Shown: positions 24,719 through 33,888 of the stretch, one piece after another
How positions within the stretch are numbered: the stretch's first letter is position 1
Layout of the letters: each line of letters starts with the position of its first letter
DNA from: Candidatus Effluviviaceae Genus I sp.
Lineage (GTDB): Bacteria > Joyebacterota > Joyebacteria > Joyebacterales > Joyebacteraceae
Direction of reading: 5' to 3'
Assembly (NCBI GenBank): GCA_016867725.1
Contig: VGIX01000004.1
Location: 1-64,000, forward strand
DNA: 64,000 nt
Notes under the pieces: model-generated
Databases searched by the model: none
Seen by the model: the letters and a program-made list of their open reading frames with translations, nothing else
What the model was told of the DNA's origin: nothing
Made by a program: the position numbers and the translations under genes

Positions 24719-25591
24719 GTGATGAGAAGAGCCGTGTTCGTCATCCCGGCAGCGCTTCTCGCGCTGGCAGTGGCCGGTTCGCTGACCCCGCTTTCCGCTC
24801 AGACGCCCGGCGTTCCGCCGAGTCCCACCACGCCAGGCCAGACGGCTGCCCCGGCGCCGACGTCTGCAGACACGTCCGCGGCGCCCACGGACACCGTGGC
24901 GCCCCAGGCGGCCCCGGAGGTTCCCGCGGAGCCGGAACCTGCTCCGGCGGAGAAGACGTTCGGGCAGAGGTTCATGAGCAGCGGCTTCGTTGACTGGTTC
25001 GTGAAGGGCGGCAGGTTCATGTGGTGGCTGCTGGTCCTGTCCGTCATCGGCGTGACCCTGATCGTCGAGCGCGCCATCACGCTTCACAAGGCGCGGGCCA
25101 ACGTCGGCGGCCTCATGGAGAAGGTCGTCGCAGCGCTCAAGCAGGGCAAGCGCGACCAGGCGCTGGAGATCTGCGCGAAGACGCGCGGCCCCATTCCTCA
25201 GATCCTGCACGCCGGGCTTCTGCAGTCGAAGAAGGGCCCTGCGGCAGTCGAGAAGGCCATCGAGAGCGCCGGCGTCATCGAGATGGCGTTCCTCGAGCGA
25301 GGGCTCGTGATCATCGCGACCGTCGCCAACCTCGCGCCGATGGTCGGGTTCCTCGGCACGGTGTCGGGCATGATCGCGGCGTTCGAAGCGATCGCCCAGG
25401 CGGAGCAGGTGAGCGCGAAGCTCGTCGCGGCCGGCATCTCGGAAGCTCTGATCACCACGATGGCCGGTCTCGTGATCGCCATCCCGGTGCAGCTCGCGCA
25501 CAACCTGTTCGTGCAGCAGATCGACAGGTTCGTCGTGGAGATGGAAGACAGCGCGGCCGAGCTCGTGGACTCCATCGCGGCCAACGAATAG
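24719..25591 (+). CDS. exbB: MotA/TolQ/ExbB-family proton channel protein
   Basis: A 290-residue inner-membrane protein that, with ExbD, turns the proton gradient into force for TonB or Tol-type partners. An N-terminal signal-like segment (RRAVFVIPAALLALAVAG) is followed by a Pro/Ala/Thr-rich linker, unusual in E. coli ExbB but common in long ExbB forms. Then come the three family helices: WWLLVLSVIGVTLIVERAI near residue 100, and a C-terminal pair with LAPMVGFLGTVSGMIAAFEA and ALITTMAGLVIAIPVQLAHN. GTG 24719 is taken as start (GGGAGGAG upstream); ATG 24722 is one codon later. It is the first gene of exbB-exbD-exbD-tonB, behind the promoter at 24462-24490. Confidence 0.9.
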   Translation: MMRRAVFVIPAALLALAVAGSLTPLSAQTPGVPPSPTTPGQTAAPAPTSADTSAAPTDTVAPQAAPEVPAEPEPAPAEKTFGQRFMSSGFVDWFVKGGRFMWWLLVLSVIGVTLIVERAITLHKARANVGGLMEKVVAALKQGKRDQALEICAKTRGPIPQILHAGLLQSKKGPAAVEKAIESAGVIEMAFLERGLVIIATVANLAPMVGFLGTVSGMIAAFEAIAQAEQVSAKLVAAGISEALITTMAGLVIAIPVQLAHNLFVQQIDRFVVEMEDSAAELVDSIAANE

Positions 25592-25651
25592 CAGCCCCGT
25601 CGGGCTGTCCGGCCCGGGGGCGAGGCCTCCGGTCGGAGGGAAGGCACAACG

Positions 25652-26095
25652 ATGCGGAAACGAAAGCGCCGCAGGTCCGAACTTGCCGATATCCCGGAGG
25701 CCTCGACGGGCGACATCGCCTTCCTCCTGCTCATCTTCTTCATCGTGAGCACGAGCTTCCCCGACATCGGGCTCCCGCTCATTCTCCCGTCGAGCGCGGG
25801 CGTGGTCAAGGAAGTGGCGCGGTCGAACGTCCTGGAGATCGTGACGGCGAAGACGGGGGAGTACTACGTCGGCAAGGCGACGACGCCGACGCCGCTGGCG
25901 GACGTGGCGAGACAGGCCAAACAGGATCTGATCGCGAACGACAAGCTGATCCTCCTGCTGGCGTCGCACCCGGACGCTCCGTACGGCAAGATGATCGACC
26001 TGCTCGACGAGATGATGCTCGTGTACGACCAGCTCGACAACGAGGGCGTCTCTCGCGAGCGGCGAATATCGATCAAGATGATCGAGTACCAGTAG
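25652..26095 (+). CDS. exbD: ExbD/TolR-family biopolymer transport protein, first copy
   Basis: A 147-residue protein with a basic N-terminus (RKRKRRR), one membrane helix (IAFLLLIFFIVSTSF) preceded by the STGDIAFLL motif whose aspartate is the proposed proton ligand, and a periplasmic domain ending RRISIKMIEY. It forms the stator with ExbB. The loop after the helix (PDIGLPLILPS) matches ExbD rather than TolR only loosely, so the ExbD/TolR distinction rests on the adjacent tonB. A second, diverged copy follows 19 bases after its stop. Confidence 0.9.
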   Translation: MRKRKRRRSELADIPEASTGDIAFLLLIFFIVSTSFPDIGLPLILPSSAGVVKEVARSNVLEIVTAKTGEYYVGKATTPTPLADVARQAKQDLIANDKLILLLASHPDAPYGKMIDLLDEMMLVYDQLDNEGVSRERRISIKMIEYQ

Positions 26096-26114
26096 GCGGC
26101 AGGGAGGACGCTCA

Positions 26115-26522
26115 GTGGACTTCCAGCGGAAAGCCAGGCTCGGAGCGAAGATCCCGACGGCCTCGACCGCGGACATCGCGTTCCTGCTCAACATGTTCTT
26201 CATGGTGACGACGATCTTCAAGCTCGAGGAGGGTCTGGCGATCACCATGCCGAGGTCGCGGGCCGGCGAGAAGGTCCCCAAGGAGAAGGTCGTGCACATC
26301 TGGATCGACCAGGCGGGCACGATCTCCATTGACGACCTGATCGTCACCATGGGCGACATCGAGCCCATCCTGATCAGAAAGATGGACGAGAACCCGATGC
26401 TCATCATCGCCTTCAACGCGGACGAGAAGACGCCGTACAAGATCATGAACGACGCCATGGAGAGGCTGAAGCTCGCCCAGGCCCTGAGGGTGTCGTTCAC
26501 GACCATCCCCGAAGAGAGCTAG
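26115..26522 (+). CDS. exbD: ExbD/TolR-family biopolymer transport protein, second copy
   Basis: A 135-residue paralog of the preceding gene, starting at GTG 26115 (GGGAGG upstream). Its helix reads IAFLLNMFFMVTTIF, again preceded by a conserved aspartate (STADIAFLL), and its periplasmic domain is distinct (EGLAITMPRSRAGEKV, IWIDQAGTISIDD). Two non-identical ExbD subunits with one ExbB suggest a heteromeric stator or two alternative ones, as in several Bacteroidetes and Myxococcota systems. Confidence 0.9.
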   Translation: MDFQRKARLGAKIPTASTADIAFLLNMFFMVTTIFKLEEGLAITMPRSRAGEKVPKEKVVHIWIDQAGTISIDDLIVTMGDIEPILIRKMDENPMLIIAFNADEKTPYKIMNDAMERLKLAQALRVSFTTIPEES

Positions 26523-26568
26523 GGCGCGCGGCGGCGTGCCGCCGCGCTGGGAATCAGAGGCGCACGAG

Positions 26569-27201
26569 ATGAGTCCTTACCTGTCGGCGAACATGACGGC
26601 GGAGCAGGCGTTCAAGAACGACTATCCCAGGGCGCTGAGGACGGCGCTCGGGATCACCCTGGCGGTCCATGTGCTCGTCTTCGTGTTCGGTCCCGAGTTC
26701 CGGCCGGCGCCGTACCAGCTCCGCGAGAAGGCGCAGTTCGAGGCGATCTCGGTCCCGGACAACTTCGAGGTCCCGCCGCCGCCGGCCGAGGAACAGAAGC
26801 CGGAGGTGCCGACGGAGATCGCACCGAGCGACGACGCGAGTGCCGACGAGACCATCGCATCCACGGAGCTCGACGTGGAGGCCCCGCCGGAGCTGCCGCC
26901 GGCGCCTCGACGTGCGGACTTCTTCACCGCATACGACGAGCCCCCGCAGGTCGTCAAGCAGGTGAAGCCCGTCTATCCGGACATGGCCAGGCAGGCGGAG
27001 CTCGAGGGCGTCGTCGTGCTCTTGGTCGGCGTGGACGAGTTCGGGAACGTCATCGAGGCCACGGTGCTCCAGTCGGTCCCGGGCCTTGACCAGGCGGCCG
27101 TGGAGGCCGTCTACAAGTGGAAGTTCAGGCCGGCGAAGCAGCGCGACATCCCCGTGCCGGTGAGAATCAGCATACCGATCAGATTCTCGCTGCGCGGATG
27201 A
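26569..27201 (+). CDS. tonB: TonB energy-transducing protein
   Basis: A 210-residue protein with an N-terminal anchor (LGITLAVHVLVFVF, about 25-38), a Pro/Glu-rich periplasmic linker (PPPPAEEQKPEVPTE), and a C-terminal TonB domain: VKPVYPDMARQAELEGVV, the strand VLLVGVDEFGNV, and AAVEAVYKWKFRPAKQ. It delivers force from ExbBD to outer-membrane receptors such as that at 13517. ATG 26569 (AGAGG upstream) is preferred over GTG 26536, since it gives a short cytoplasmic start before the helix. A strong terminator follows. Confidence 0.9.
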   Translation: MSPYLSANMTAEQAFKNDYPRALRTALGITLAVHVLVFVFGPEFRPAPYQLREKAQFEAISVPDNFEVPPPPAEEQKPEVPTEIAPSDDASADETIASTELDVEAPPELPPAPRRADFFTAYDEPPQVVKQVKPVYPDMARQAELEGVVVLLVGVDEFGNVIEATVLQSVPGLDQAAVEAVYKWKFRPAKQRDIPVPVRISIPIRFSLRG

Positions 27202-27279
27202 TGCCGCGTCCGCCGCGCCGTGAGCGGCGCGGCGCCGCGGTCGTTCCTGGGGAAACGCATCGCTGGGTTGGGAAGTCTC

Positions 27280-27317
27280 AAGGGGCAGCGCGGGCCCTCG
27301 CGTTGCCCCTTTGTCTT
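27280..27317 (+). terminator. Intrinsic terminator after tonB
   Basis: A 13-bp stem (AAGGGGCAGCGCG with CGCGTTGCCCCTT, one G-T pair) around a GGCCCT loop, followed by TTGTCTT. It is the most terminator-like structure in the window and ends the exbB-tonB operon. Confidence 0.7.
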
Positions 27318-27360
27318 GCGGGGACGGCGCGGGTCCGCGCGCGGAAAGGAAGGTCGCACA

Positions 27361-28140
27361 GTGGCCAACGCTGAGGCAGGGCAGGGAGCGCCCGAGGCAG
27401 GGGCGAGGGGCGTGTGGAGCTCGATCGCGGGGGTGTTCACGGACCCGGGGGCCACGTTCGCTGCCGTGTCGGCGGCCGCGTCCGTCCCCGACCCGGCGGA
27501 CGCCACGAAGACGAAGGACGGATCGCGCTGGTGGGTCCCCGTTCTCATCGTGATCGTCGCGAGCGTGATCGTCACGGCCTACACGGTCCCGAACATCGTG
27601 ATGCCGGAACAGGCGAGGCACATCCGCGAGGCGGTCATGGAACGCGGAGGCACGGCCGAACAGGCGGAGCAGGCGATCCGCATGGGGACCGCCGTCGGTC
27701 TGCCGATGGGCATGGTCTCGGCGGCGGTCGGGACGCTCATCTTCGTGTTGGTGGGCGCCGGGCTGCTGCACCTGCTCATGGGTCTCGTGGGGGGCAAGGG
27801 CACGTTCAGGCGGTCGCGCGCCGTGTTCTCGTACGCGATCGTCATCTCCGCCCTCGCGAGCATCGTCAAGCTCCCGCTCATGGCGGCGAGGAAGACGCTC
27901 TTCGTTGAGACGGGCCCCACGCTCTTCTTCCGGAACCTGGAGCCCTCCGACAGGCTGTACCGCTTCCTGTCCGGGTTCGACATCTTCACGCTGTGGCTTG
28001 TCGCGGTTCTCGTCATCGGCTACGCGGCGGCCTACCGGCTGCCGCCTCGGAAGGCGGCGATCATCGTGGTGGGGCTGTGGCTCCTGCTCACGTGCCTCGC
28101 GCCCTTCCTTCCGGGGGGAGGGATGTTCCGTGCGTCGTGA
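27361..28140 (+). CDS. Yip1-family integral membrane protein
   Basis: A 259-residue membrane protein resembling the bacterial Yip1 domain family: an N-terminal soluble segment containing WSSIAGVFTDPGATFAAV, the usual F.DP.. entry motif, followed by about five helices (near residues 60-78, 115-140, 155-175, 205-222 and 228-245). GTG 27361 is chosen because AAAGGAAGG lies 7 bases upstream; the open frame upstream runs through the terminator. It overlaps the start of the TolC-like gene by 11 bases, so it is probably part of the exporter operon. Role unknown; Yip1 proteins often accompany ABC exporters. Confidence 0.75.
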   Translation: MANAEAGQGAPEAGARGVWSSIAGVFTDPGATFAAVSAAASVPDPADATKTKDGSRWWVPVLIVIVASVIVTAYTVPNIVMPEQARHIREAVMERGGTAEQAEQAIRMGTAVGLPMGMVSAAVGTLIFVLVGAGLLHLLMGLVGGKGTFRRSRAVFSYAIVISALASIVKLPLMAARKTLFVETGPTLFFRNLEPSDRLYRFLSGFDIFTLWLVAVLVIGYAAAYRLPPRKAAIIVVGLWLLLTCLAPFLPGGGMFRAS

Positions 28141-29413
28141 CAGGGTGCCCAATCTGACCCGGATCGCGGTCGCTGTCGTCGCGGTGGTCCTCGTCTCGGG
28201 ATCCGCCCGGGCGACGGTGCACACCCTCGACGAGTGCGTCGGGATCGCGCTTGCGAACAACACGACCCTCGCGCGATCCGAGGCAAGCCTGGCCGGAGCG
28301 AAGGCCGACGCGATGTCGAGCTGGTCGGGCGTGCTGCCGCGGGCGTCCGCGGGGCTCTCGCACTCCGATCGCACGACCGTGGCGGGAGGCGGTGAGACGA
28401 CGACCTCGGGAATCTCGGGCAGCGTCTCGGTCTCGCAGACGCTGTTCGACGGTTCGGCCTTCGCGTCGATCTCCCGCGCCGGCCACAGCCGCGCCTCGGC
28501 CGAGGCGTCCCTCGACGCGACCCGGCGCGAGGTCGTCCTCGGCGTACGGCGGGCCTACTACGGTCTCCTGAAGTCGGTGCAGCTCAGGGACGTGCAGCTC
28601 GAGGCGCTCGAGCTCGCGAAGGAGCAGCTGAGGAAGACGGAGAGCCTGTTCGACCTCGGGTCGGCGTCGAGGTCGGACCTGCTCAAGGCCCAGGTACAGG
28701 TCGCTCAGGAGGAGCTGTCGCTCATCAGCGCCGAGAAGACGGCGGCGACGGCGCGGGCGGCGCTGTGCTACGCCATCGGCATCGATGTGACGACGGAGAT
28801 CGAGGCCGTTGACCCGTCGGTCGCGGAGTCGCCTCCGCCGTCCGAGTTCGACCTCGACGAGGCCGTCTCCAGGCGACCCGACGTCCGCGCCCAGGAGGAG
28901 GCGGTCACCGCGGCGCATCGCTCGCTTCTCGCGGCGAAGGCCGGCAGGTGGCCCGACCTCTCGCTGTCGCTGCAGTACGCCCGGAGCGAGGACTCCTTCG
29001 ACGCGTTCTTCGACGGGCTGTCGGACGACTACTCGAGGACCGTTTCGCTGAGTCTGTCGCTTCCGATCTTCGACGGGCTCGCGACCACGGCAGGCATCGC
29101 GCGGGCGACGGCGTCGCTCAGGAGTTCCGAGCTGGCCCTCCAGGACACGAGGCAGTCCGCCGCGTACGAGATCGAGACGGCGCGCCTTTCGCTGGCAGAG
29201 CAGCTGAGCCGCGTGGCGGCCGCGGAGACGGCGCTCGCACGGGCCGAGGAGGACCTCAGGATCTCCGAGGAGAGGTTCAGGCTGCGGTCCGCGAGCATGC
29301 TCGAGCTCATCGACGCCAGGGTCGCCTACTCCAGGGCGCGCGCGAACGTGGTGCAGGCGCGGTACGATCACGAGACGGCCGCTGCGGAGCTCGTGACGGC
29401 TCTCGGTCTCTAG
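28130..29413 (+). CDS. TolC-family outer-membrane efflux channel
   Basis: A 427-residue outer-membrane factor. The signal peptide ends in SGSARA, followed by the family opening HTLDECVGIALANNTTLARSEA. Two repeats of long amphipathic helices follow, each with the TolC pattern (GVRRAYYGLLKSVQLRDVQ, SASRSDLLKAQVQVAQEE; then YEIETARLSLAEQLSRVA, SASMLELIDARVAYSRAR). A central strand region includes RRPDVRAQEEA. The start GTG 28130 lies inside the upstream Yip1 gene with GGGAGG 8 bases before it. It would form the exit duct for the adaptor and ABC transporter encoded next. Confidence 0.9.
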   Translation: MRRDRVPNLTRIAVAVVAVVLVSGSARATVHTLDECVGIALANNTTLARSEASLAGAKADAMSSWSGVLPRASAGLSHSDRTTVAGGGETTTSGISGSVSVSQTLFDGSAFASISRAGHSRASAEASLDATRREVVLGVRRAYYGLLKSVQLRDVQLEALELAKEQLRKTESLFDLGSASRSDLLKAQVQVAQEELSLISAEKTAATARAALCYAIGIDVTTEIEAVDPSVAESPPPSEFDLDEAVSRRPDVRAQEEAVTAAHRSLLAAKAGRWPDLSLSLQYARSEDSFDAFFDGLSDDYSRTVSLSLSLPIFDGLATTAGIARATASLRSSELALQDTRQSAAYEIETARLSLAEQLSRVAAAETALARAEEDLRISEERFRLRSASMLELIDARVAYSRARANVVQARYDHETAAAELVTALGL

Positions 29414-29438
29414 CGCCCCAGAGGGCGCGGAGGGTGTC

Positions 29439-30683
29439 ATGCAGAAGAGGAAGAGGAACACGCTCATTCTGGTCGGAGGCGTCGTCGTCGTCGCCGCCGC
29501 GCTCCTGGCCAACATGGGCGTGAACCGAAAGGACCGGACACAGGTCACCGTAGACGAGGTCGAGCGCGGCACGCTCACGGCCAAGGTGTCGGGGCCCGGA
29601 CGCGTGCGCGCCGTGACGACCGTGCAGGTAAGTTCGAGCGTGATGGGGCGCATCGAGGAGCTGGGCGTGCGCGAGGGCGACGAGGTGAGGAAGGGCCAGT
29701 TCCTCATGCGGCTGGACGACGTCTACTACCGCTCGGCGGTCGAGCAGGCCCGCGCCAGGGTCGCGCGGGCGCGCGCGGAACTGGCGAGGACCGAGCGCGA
29801 GGCGTCCGACGCGGAGGAGCAGTACGCCAAAGGGCTCATCTCCGAAAAGACGAGGACCGACGCGTCGGCTGCGGCCGCGATGCTCAGGCAGGCGGTGGAG
29901 GAGGCGTCCGCTGCCCTCAAGGCTGCGGAGGACCAGCTCGGCAAGACCGTGTTCCACGCGCCGATCGCGGGCGTCATCACGCAGCTCAACGTCGAGGCGG
30001 GCGAGAACGTCGTGACGGGCACGATGAACGCGCCCGGCACGGTCATCATGACGATCTCAGACCTCGCCGACATGGAGGTCGGCGTGGAGATCGACGAGAC
30101 GGACATCGTGGACGTCCGGCTGGGGCAGACGGCCGAGATCGAGGCTGACGCGCTGACGGGCACGAAGCTCATCGGCCACGTGACCGAGGTGGGGAACTCG
30201 GGCATCACGAAGATGGGCGGCACGCAGGAGGAGGCGACGAGCTTCCTCGTCAAGGTGCGCGTGGGCGAGGCGCACGCGGCCCTCAAGCCCGGGATGACCG
30301 CGACGGTGGAGATCGTCACCGCCGTTCGCGACAGCGTCCTCAACGTTCCCATCCAGTCCGTGGCATCGAGGACCCCCTCAAGCCTCAGGCGCGAGCCGGC
30401 GAAAGAAGGCGAGACCGCGCAGCGACGCAGTGAGCGCCAGGAGGAGAAGGAGATCGAAGGCGTCTTCGCGGTTGTGGGGGACACCGTGAGCTTCGTCCCC
30501 GTCACCACGGGCGTCGCCGACGATCTCAGCATCGAGGTGACCGCCGAGCTCGAGCCGGGATGGAAGGTGGTCTCGGGGCCGTACAAGGTCCTGCGCACCC
30601 TGAAGAGCGGAGACGCCGTCAAGGTGGAGGAGCCGAAGAAGACGTCGAAGGGCGCCGAGGAGGCGTCCGAGGAGAGGAAGTAG
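29439..30683 (+). CDS. HlyD/MacA-type periplasmic adaptor protein
   Basis: A 414-residue membrane-fusion protein. An N-terminal anchor helix ([16 protein letters not shown]) is followed by half of a lipoyl-like domain ([20 protein letters not shown]), a helical hairpin of about 90 residues (from [19 protein letters not shown]), the second lipoyl half ([20 protein letters not shown]) and beta-barrel domains ([31 protein letters not shown]). A low-complexity Lys/Glu stretch lies near residues 315-345 and another at the C-terminus. It links the MacB-type transporter to the TolC-like channel; substrate unknown. Confidence 0.9.
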   Translation: MQKRKRNTLILVGGVVVVAAALLANMGVNRKDRTQVTVDEVERGTLTAKVSGPGRVRAVTTVQVSSSVMGRIEELGVREGDEVRKGQFLMRLDDVYYRSAVEQARARVARARAELARTEREASDAEEQYAKGLISEKTRTDASAAAAMLRQAVEEASAALKAAEDQLGKTVFHAPIAGVITQLNVEAGENVVTGTMNAPGTVIMTISDLADMEVGVEIDETDIVDVRLGQTAEIEADALTGTKLIGHVTEVGNSGITKMGGTQEEATSFLVKVRVGEAHAALKPGMTATVEIVTAVRDSVLNVPIQSVASRTPSSLRREPAKEGETAQRRSERQEEKEIEGVFAVVGDTVSFVPVTTGVADDLSIEVTAELEPGWKVVSGPYKVLRTLKSGDAVKVEEPKKTSKGAEEASEERK

Positions 30684-30685
30684 CC

Positions 30686-31363
<678 letters not shown>

Positions 31364-31384
31364 CCCGCGCGCCCCGGAGCCCCC

Positions 31385-32596
31385 ATGGAACTGCGCGAGA
31401 CGATGGCGACGGCGATCTGGACGCTCCGGACGCACAGGATGCGCTCGGGGCTCACGATGCTCGGCATCGTGATCGGCGCCGGGGCGCTCGTCGCCGTCAT
31501 GTCGCTCATCTCGGGCCTCAACCGCAGCATCGCCGCGCAGTTTCAGTCGATCGGCACCGACATCATCTCCGTGAGCATCTACCCCTGGGTCCAGATGGGC
31601 GACAACGAGGACTTCAGGAGCCGCAAGCCCATCACGATGGCCGACGCCAGGGCCGTGGGCGAGCTTCCCTCGATCGGGCTCATGGCGCCGAACGTCCACA
31701 CCCGCCGTGCCGTGTCGCGTGAGGGACGCGACATGCGCTCAATTCTCGTGAGCGGCACCACGCCGGAGTACGAGACGATCGACAACTTCACGGTCGAGGC
31801 CGGCAGGTTCGTCACCGACCCGGACGTGGCCCGGCGCCGCCCGGTCGCCGTCATCGGCGCCGACGTCGCCGACGAGCTCTTCGCCTCGGTCGATCCCATC
31901 GGGCGGCAGATCCGCGTCGGGGGCAAGCGCTTCAGCGTCATCGGCGTGCTTGAGCGGAAGGGCAAGATCCTCGGCGAGAGCCTGGACGGGCTCGTCATCA
32001 TCCCGATCACGACGCTCGAGAAGACCTTCGGGCGCCGCCGCTCGGTGGTCATCGACTGCTCTCCGGCGGAGGGCGTCCCGATCGAAAGGGCGGTCGAGGA
32101 CATCCGGCAGCTCCTGCGCGCGAGGCGGCACGTGCCGCGGGACAAACCGGACGACTTCGCCGTCAACACGCAGCGCGACCTCATGCGGTCCTACCAGCAG
32201 ATCACCGGCGTGCTCTTCCTCGCGATGGTGGGCATCGTCTCGCTCGCCCTGCTCGTGGGCGGCATCGGCATCATGAACGTCATGCTCGTCTCGGTGGCCG
32301 AGCGCACGCGCGAGATCGGCGTCCGCATGGCCATCGGCGCGCGGCGGCGTGACATCGCGTTCCAGTTCCTCATCGAGTCGATCATCCTGACGGTGCTCGG
32401 CGGGCTCGTCGGCATCGCGGGCGGCGCCGCGATCGCGCTGCTCGTGAAGGCCGTGACGCCCCTTCCGGCCGCCGTCACCGGCGGCTGCGTCGCCATCGCC
32501 GTCGCGTTCTCGGTCGTCACGGGAATCCTGTTCGGCCTCACGCCCGCGCGCCGGGCGGGGCGGCTGAACCCCATCGAGGCGCTGAGGTACGAATGA
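31385..32596 (+). CDS. MacB/FtsX-type ABC transporter permease, first subunit
   Basis: A 403-residue permease of the mechanotransmission type: helix 1 (LTMLGIVIGAGALVAVMSLI, about 22-41), a large periplasmic MacB_PCD domain (about 45-275), then three helices with the conserved GGIGIMNVMLVSVAERTREI motif and the closing LTPARRAGRLNPIEALRYE. The next permease gene overlaps its end by 4 bases (ATGA). The two permeases are homologous but clearly different, so they probably form a heterodimer over the single ATPase. Confidence 0.9.
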   Translation: MELRETMATAIWTLRTHRMRSGLTMLGIVIGAGALVAVMSLISGLNRSIAAQFQSIGTDIISVSIYPWVQMGDNEDFRSRKPITMADARAVGELPSIGLMAPNVHTRRAVSREGRDMRSILVSGTTPEYETIDNFTVEAGRFVTDPDVARRRPVAVIGADVADELFASVDPIGRQIRVGGKRFSVIGVLERKGKILGESLDGLVIIPITTLEKTFGRRRSVVIDCSPAEGVPIERAVEDIRQLLRARRHVPRDKPDDFAVNTQRDLMRSYQQITGVLFLAMVGIVSLALLVGGIGIMNVMLVSVAERTREIGVRMAIGARRRDIAFQFLIESIILTVLGGLVGIAGGAAIALLVKAVTPLPAAVTGGCVAIAVAFSVVTGILFGLTPARRAGRLNPIEALRYE

Positions 32597-33888
32597 CGGG
32601 TTCCTCCGGAATCGCCCCGGCCGGCGGAGCGGGACAGGGAACGCCTCACGTCCGCGGGATCCCCTCGAGCCGCGGGTGGGAGTCGGTCCTCATGGCGCTC
32701 GGGACGATCCGCGCGAACAGGATGCGGTCGCTCCTCACGTCGCTCGGCATCCTCATCGGCGTCATGAACGTCGTGACGATGGTCGCCCTCATCTCCGGCG
32801 TCAACGAGAGCGTGATGCGCGTCTTCAAGACGCTCGGGACCAACTCGTTCGTCGTGAGCAAGTTCCCCGCGAGCAACGTGACCTACGAGCAGTACCTCGA
32901 GTACATCCGCCGCAAGGACTTCACGAGCGCCGACGCCGACGCGGTCGAGGCGGCCTGCGCCTCGGTCGAGGCGGTCTCCCCGCAGACGGCGGTCGCCCGC
33001 AAGGTGCGGCGCGGCTCGACCTCGACGAAGGAGATCATGATCCTCGGCGTGACGCCGGAGTACCAGTACATCTCGGACAGCCGGGTGGCGGACGGCCGGT
33101 TCTTCGCCTGGCCCGAGTCGGACCGGCGGCGCCAGGTGGCCGTCCTCGGTAGCACGGTGCGCGACCACGTCTTCGGGAGCACGGACGCCGTCGGGAAGAC
33201 CGTCTTCGTCGGGGAGCACCGGTTCCTGGTCGTCGGCGTCATGGAGCGCATGGGCGAGATGTTCGGTCAGAGCATGGACGACTACGTGATCATCCCGTTC
33301 GCGACCGCGGGCAAGCTGTACGGCGAGCGCCTCATGACGCGGCTCTCGGTGAAGGTGAAGAGCGCGGAGCTTCTGGATCGGGCGATCGTCGAGACCGAGC
33401 AGGTGCTCAGGAAGCGGCGCGGGCTCCGCGCGGGCGATAGGAACGACTTCGACGTGATCACGCAGACCCAGCTCGTCGAGATGTACCAGAACTTGACGCG
33501 CGTGACGTGGATCGTCATGATCGGGATATCGGCCATCGCGCTCGCCGTGGGCGGCGTCGGGATCATGAACATCATGCTCGTCTCCGTGACGGAGCGGACC
33601 AGGGAGATCGGCATCAGGAAGGCCGTCGGCGCGAGGGCGCGGGACGTGGCCGCCCAGTTCCTCGTGGAGGCGGCCGTGCTGTCGGCGCTCGGCGGGCTCG
33701 TCGGCCTGGGCATCGCGGCGGGGCTCGCGAAGCTCATCGCGACGGCGACGCCGATCCCGGCCGTCGTGCAGCCGTGGTCCATCGCAGTCGCGCTGGGCGT
33801 CTCCGTCGGCGTCGGGGTGTTCTTCGGGCTCTACCCGGCTTCGAAGGCGGCGCGGCTCGACCCGATCGTGGCGCTGAGGCACGAGTAG
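32593..33888 (+). CDS. MacB/FtsX-type ABC transporter permease, second subunit
   Basis: A 431-residue permease paralogous to the preceding one, with a longer N-terminus of about 30 residues (Gly/Ala/Pro-rich) before helix 1 (SLGILIGVMNVVTMVALIS). The periplasmic MacB_PCD domain, GGVGIMNIMLVSVTERTREI and the closing YPASKAARLDPIVALRHE are all present. The ATG at 32593 overlaps the upstream stop. With the ATPase, adaptor and TolC-like channel it completes a tripartite exporter. Confidence 0.9.
   Translation: MTGSSGIAPAGGAGQGTPHVRGIPSSRGWESVLMALGTIRANRMRSLLTSLGILIGVMNVVTMVALISGVNESVMRVFKTLGTNSFVVSKFPASNVTYEQYLEYIRRKDFTSADADAVEAACASVEAVSPQTAVARKVRRGSTSTKEIMILGVTPEYQYISDSRVADGRFFAWPESDRRRQVAVLGSTVRDHVFGSTDAVGKTVFVGEHRFLVVGVMERMGEMFGQSMDDYVIIPFATAGKLYGERLMTRLSVKVKSAELLDRAIVETEQVLRKRRGLRAGDRNDFDVITQTQLVEMYQNLTRVTWIVMIGISAIALAVGGVGIMNIMLVSVTERTREIGIRKAVGARARDVAAQFLVEAAVLSALGGLVGLGIAAGLAKLIATATPIPAVVQPWSIAVALGVSVGVGVFFGLYPASKAARLDPIVALRHE

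Noticed and set aside
24556-24993. A 145-codon + strand gene or leader peptide before exbB
   Set aside because: Its frame conflicts with exbB over most of its length, the sequence is Arg/Gly/Ser-rich without domain features, and no ribosome site precedes it. The exbB frame has an unambiguous family match.
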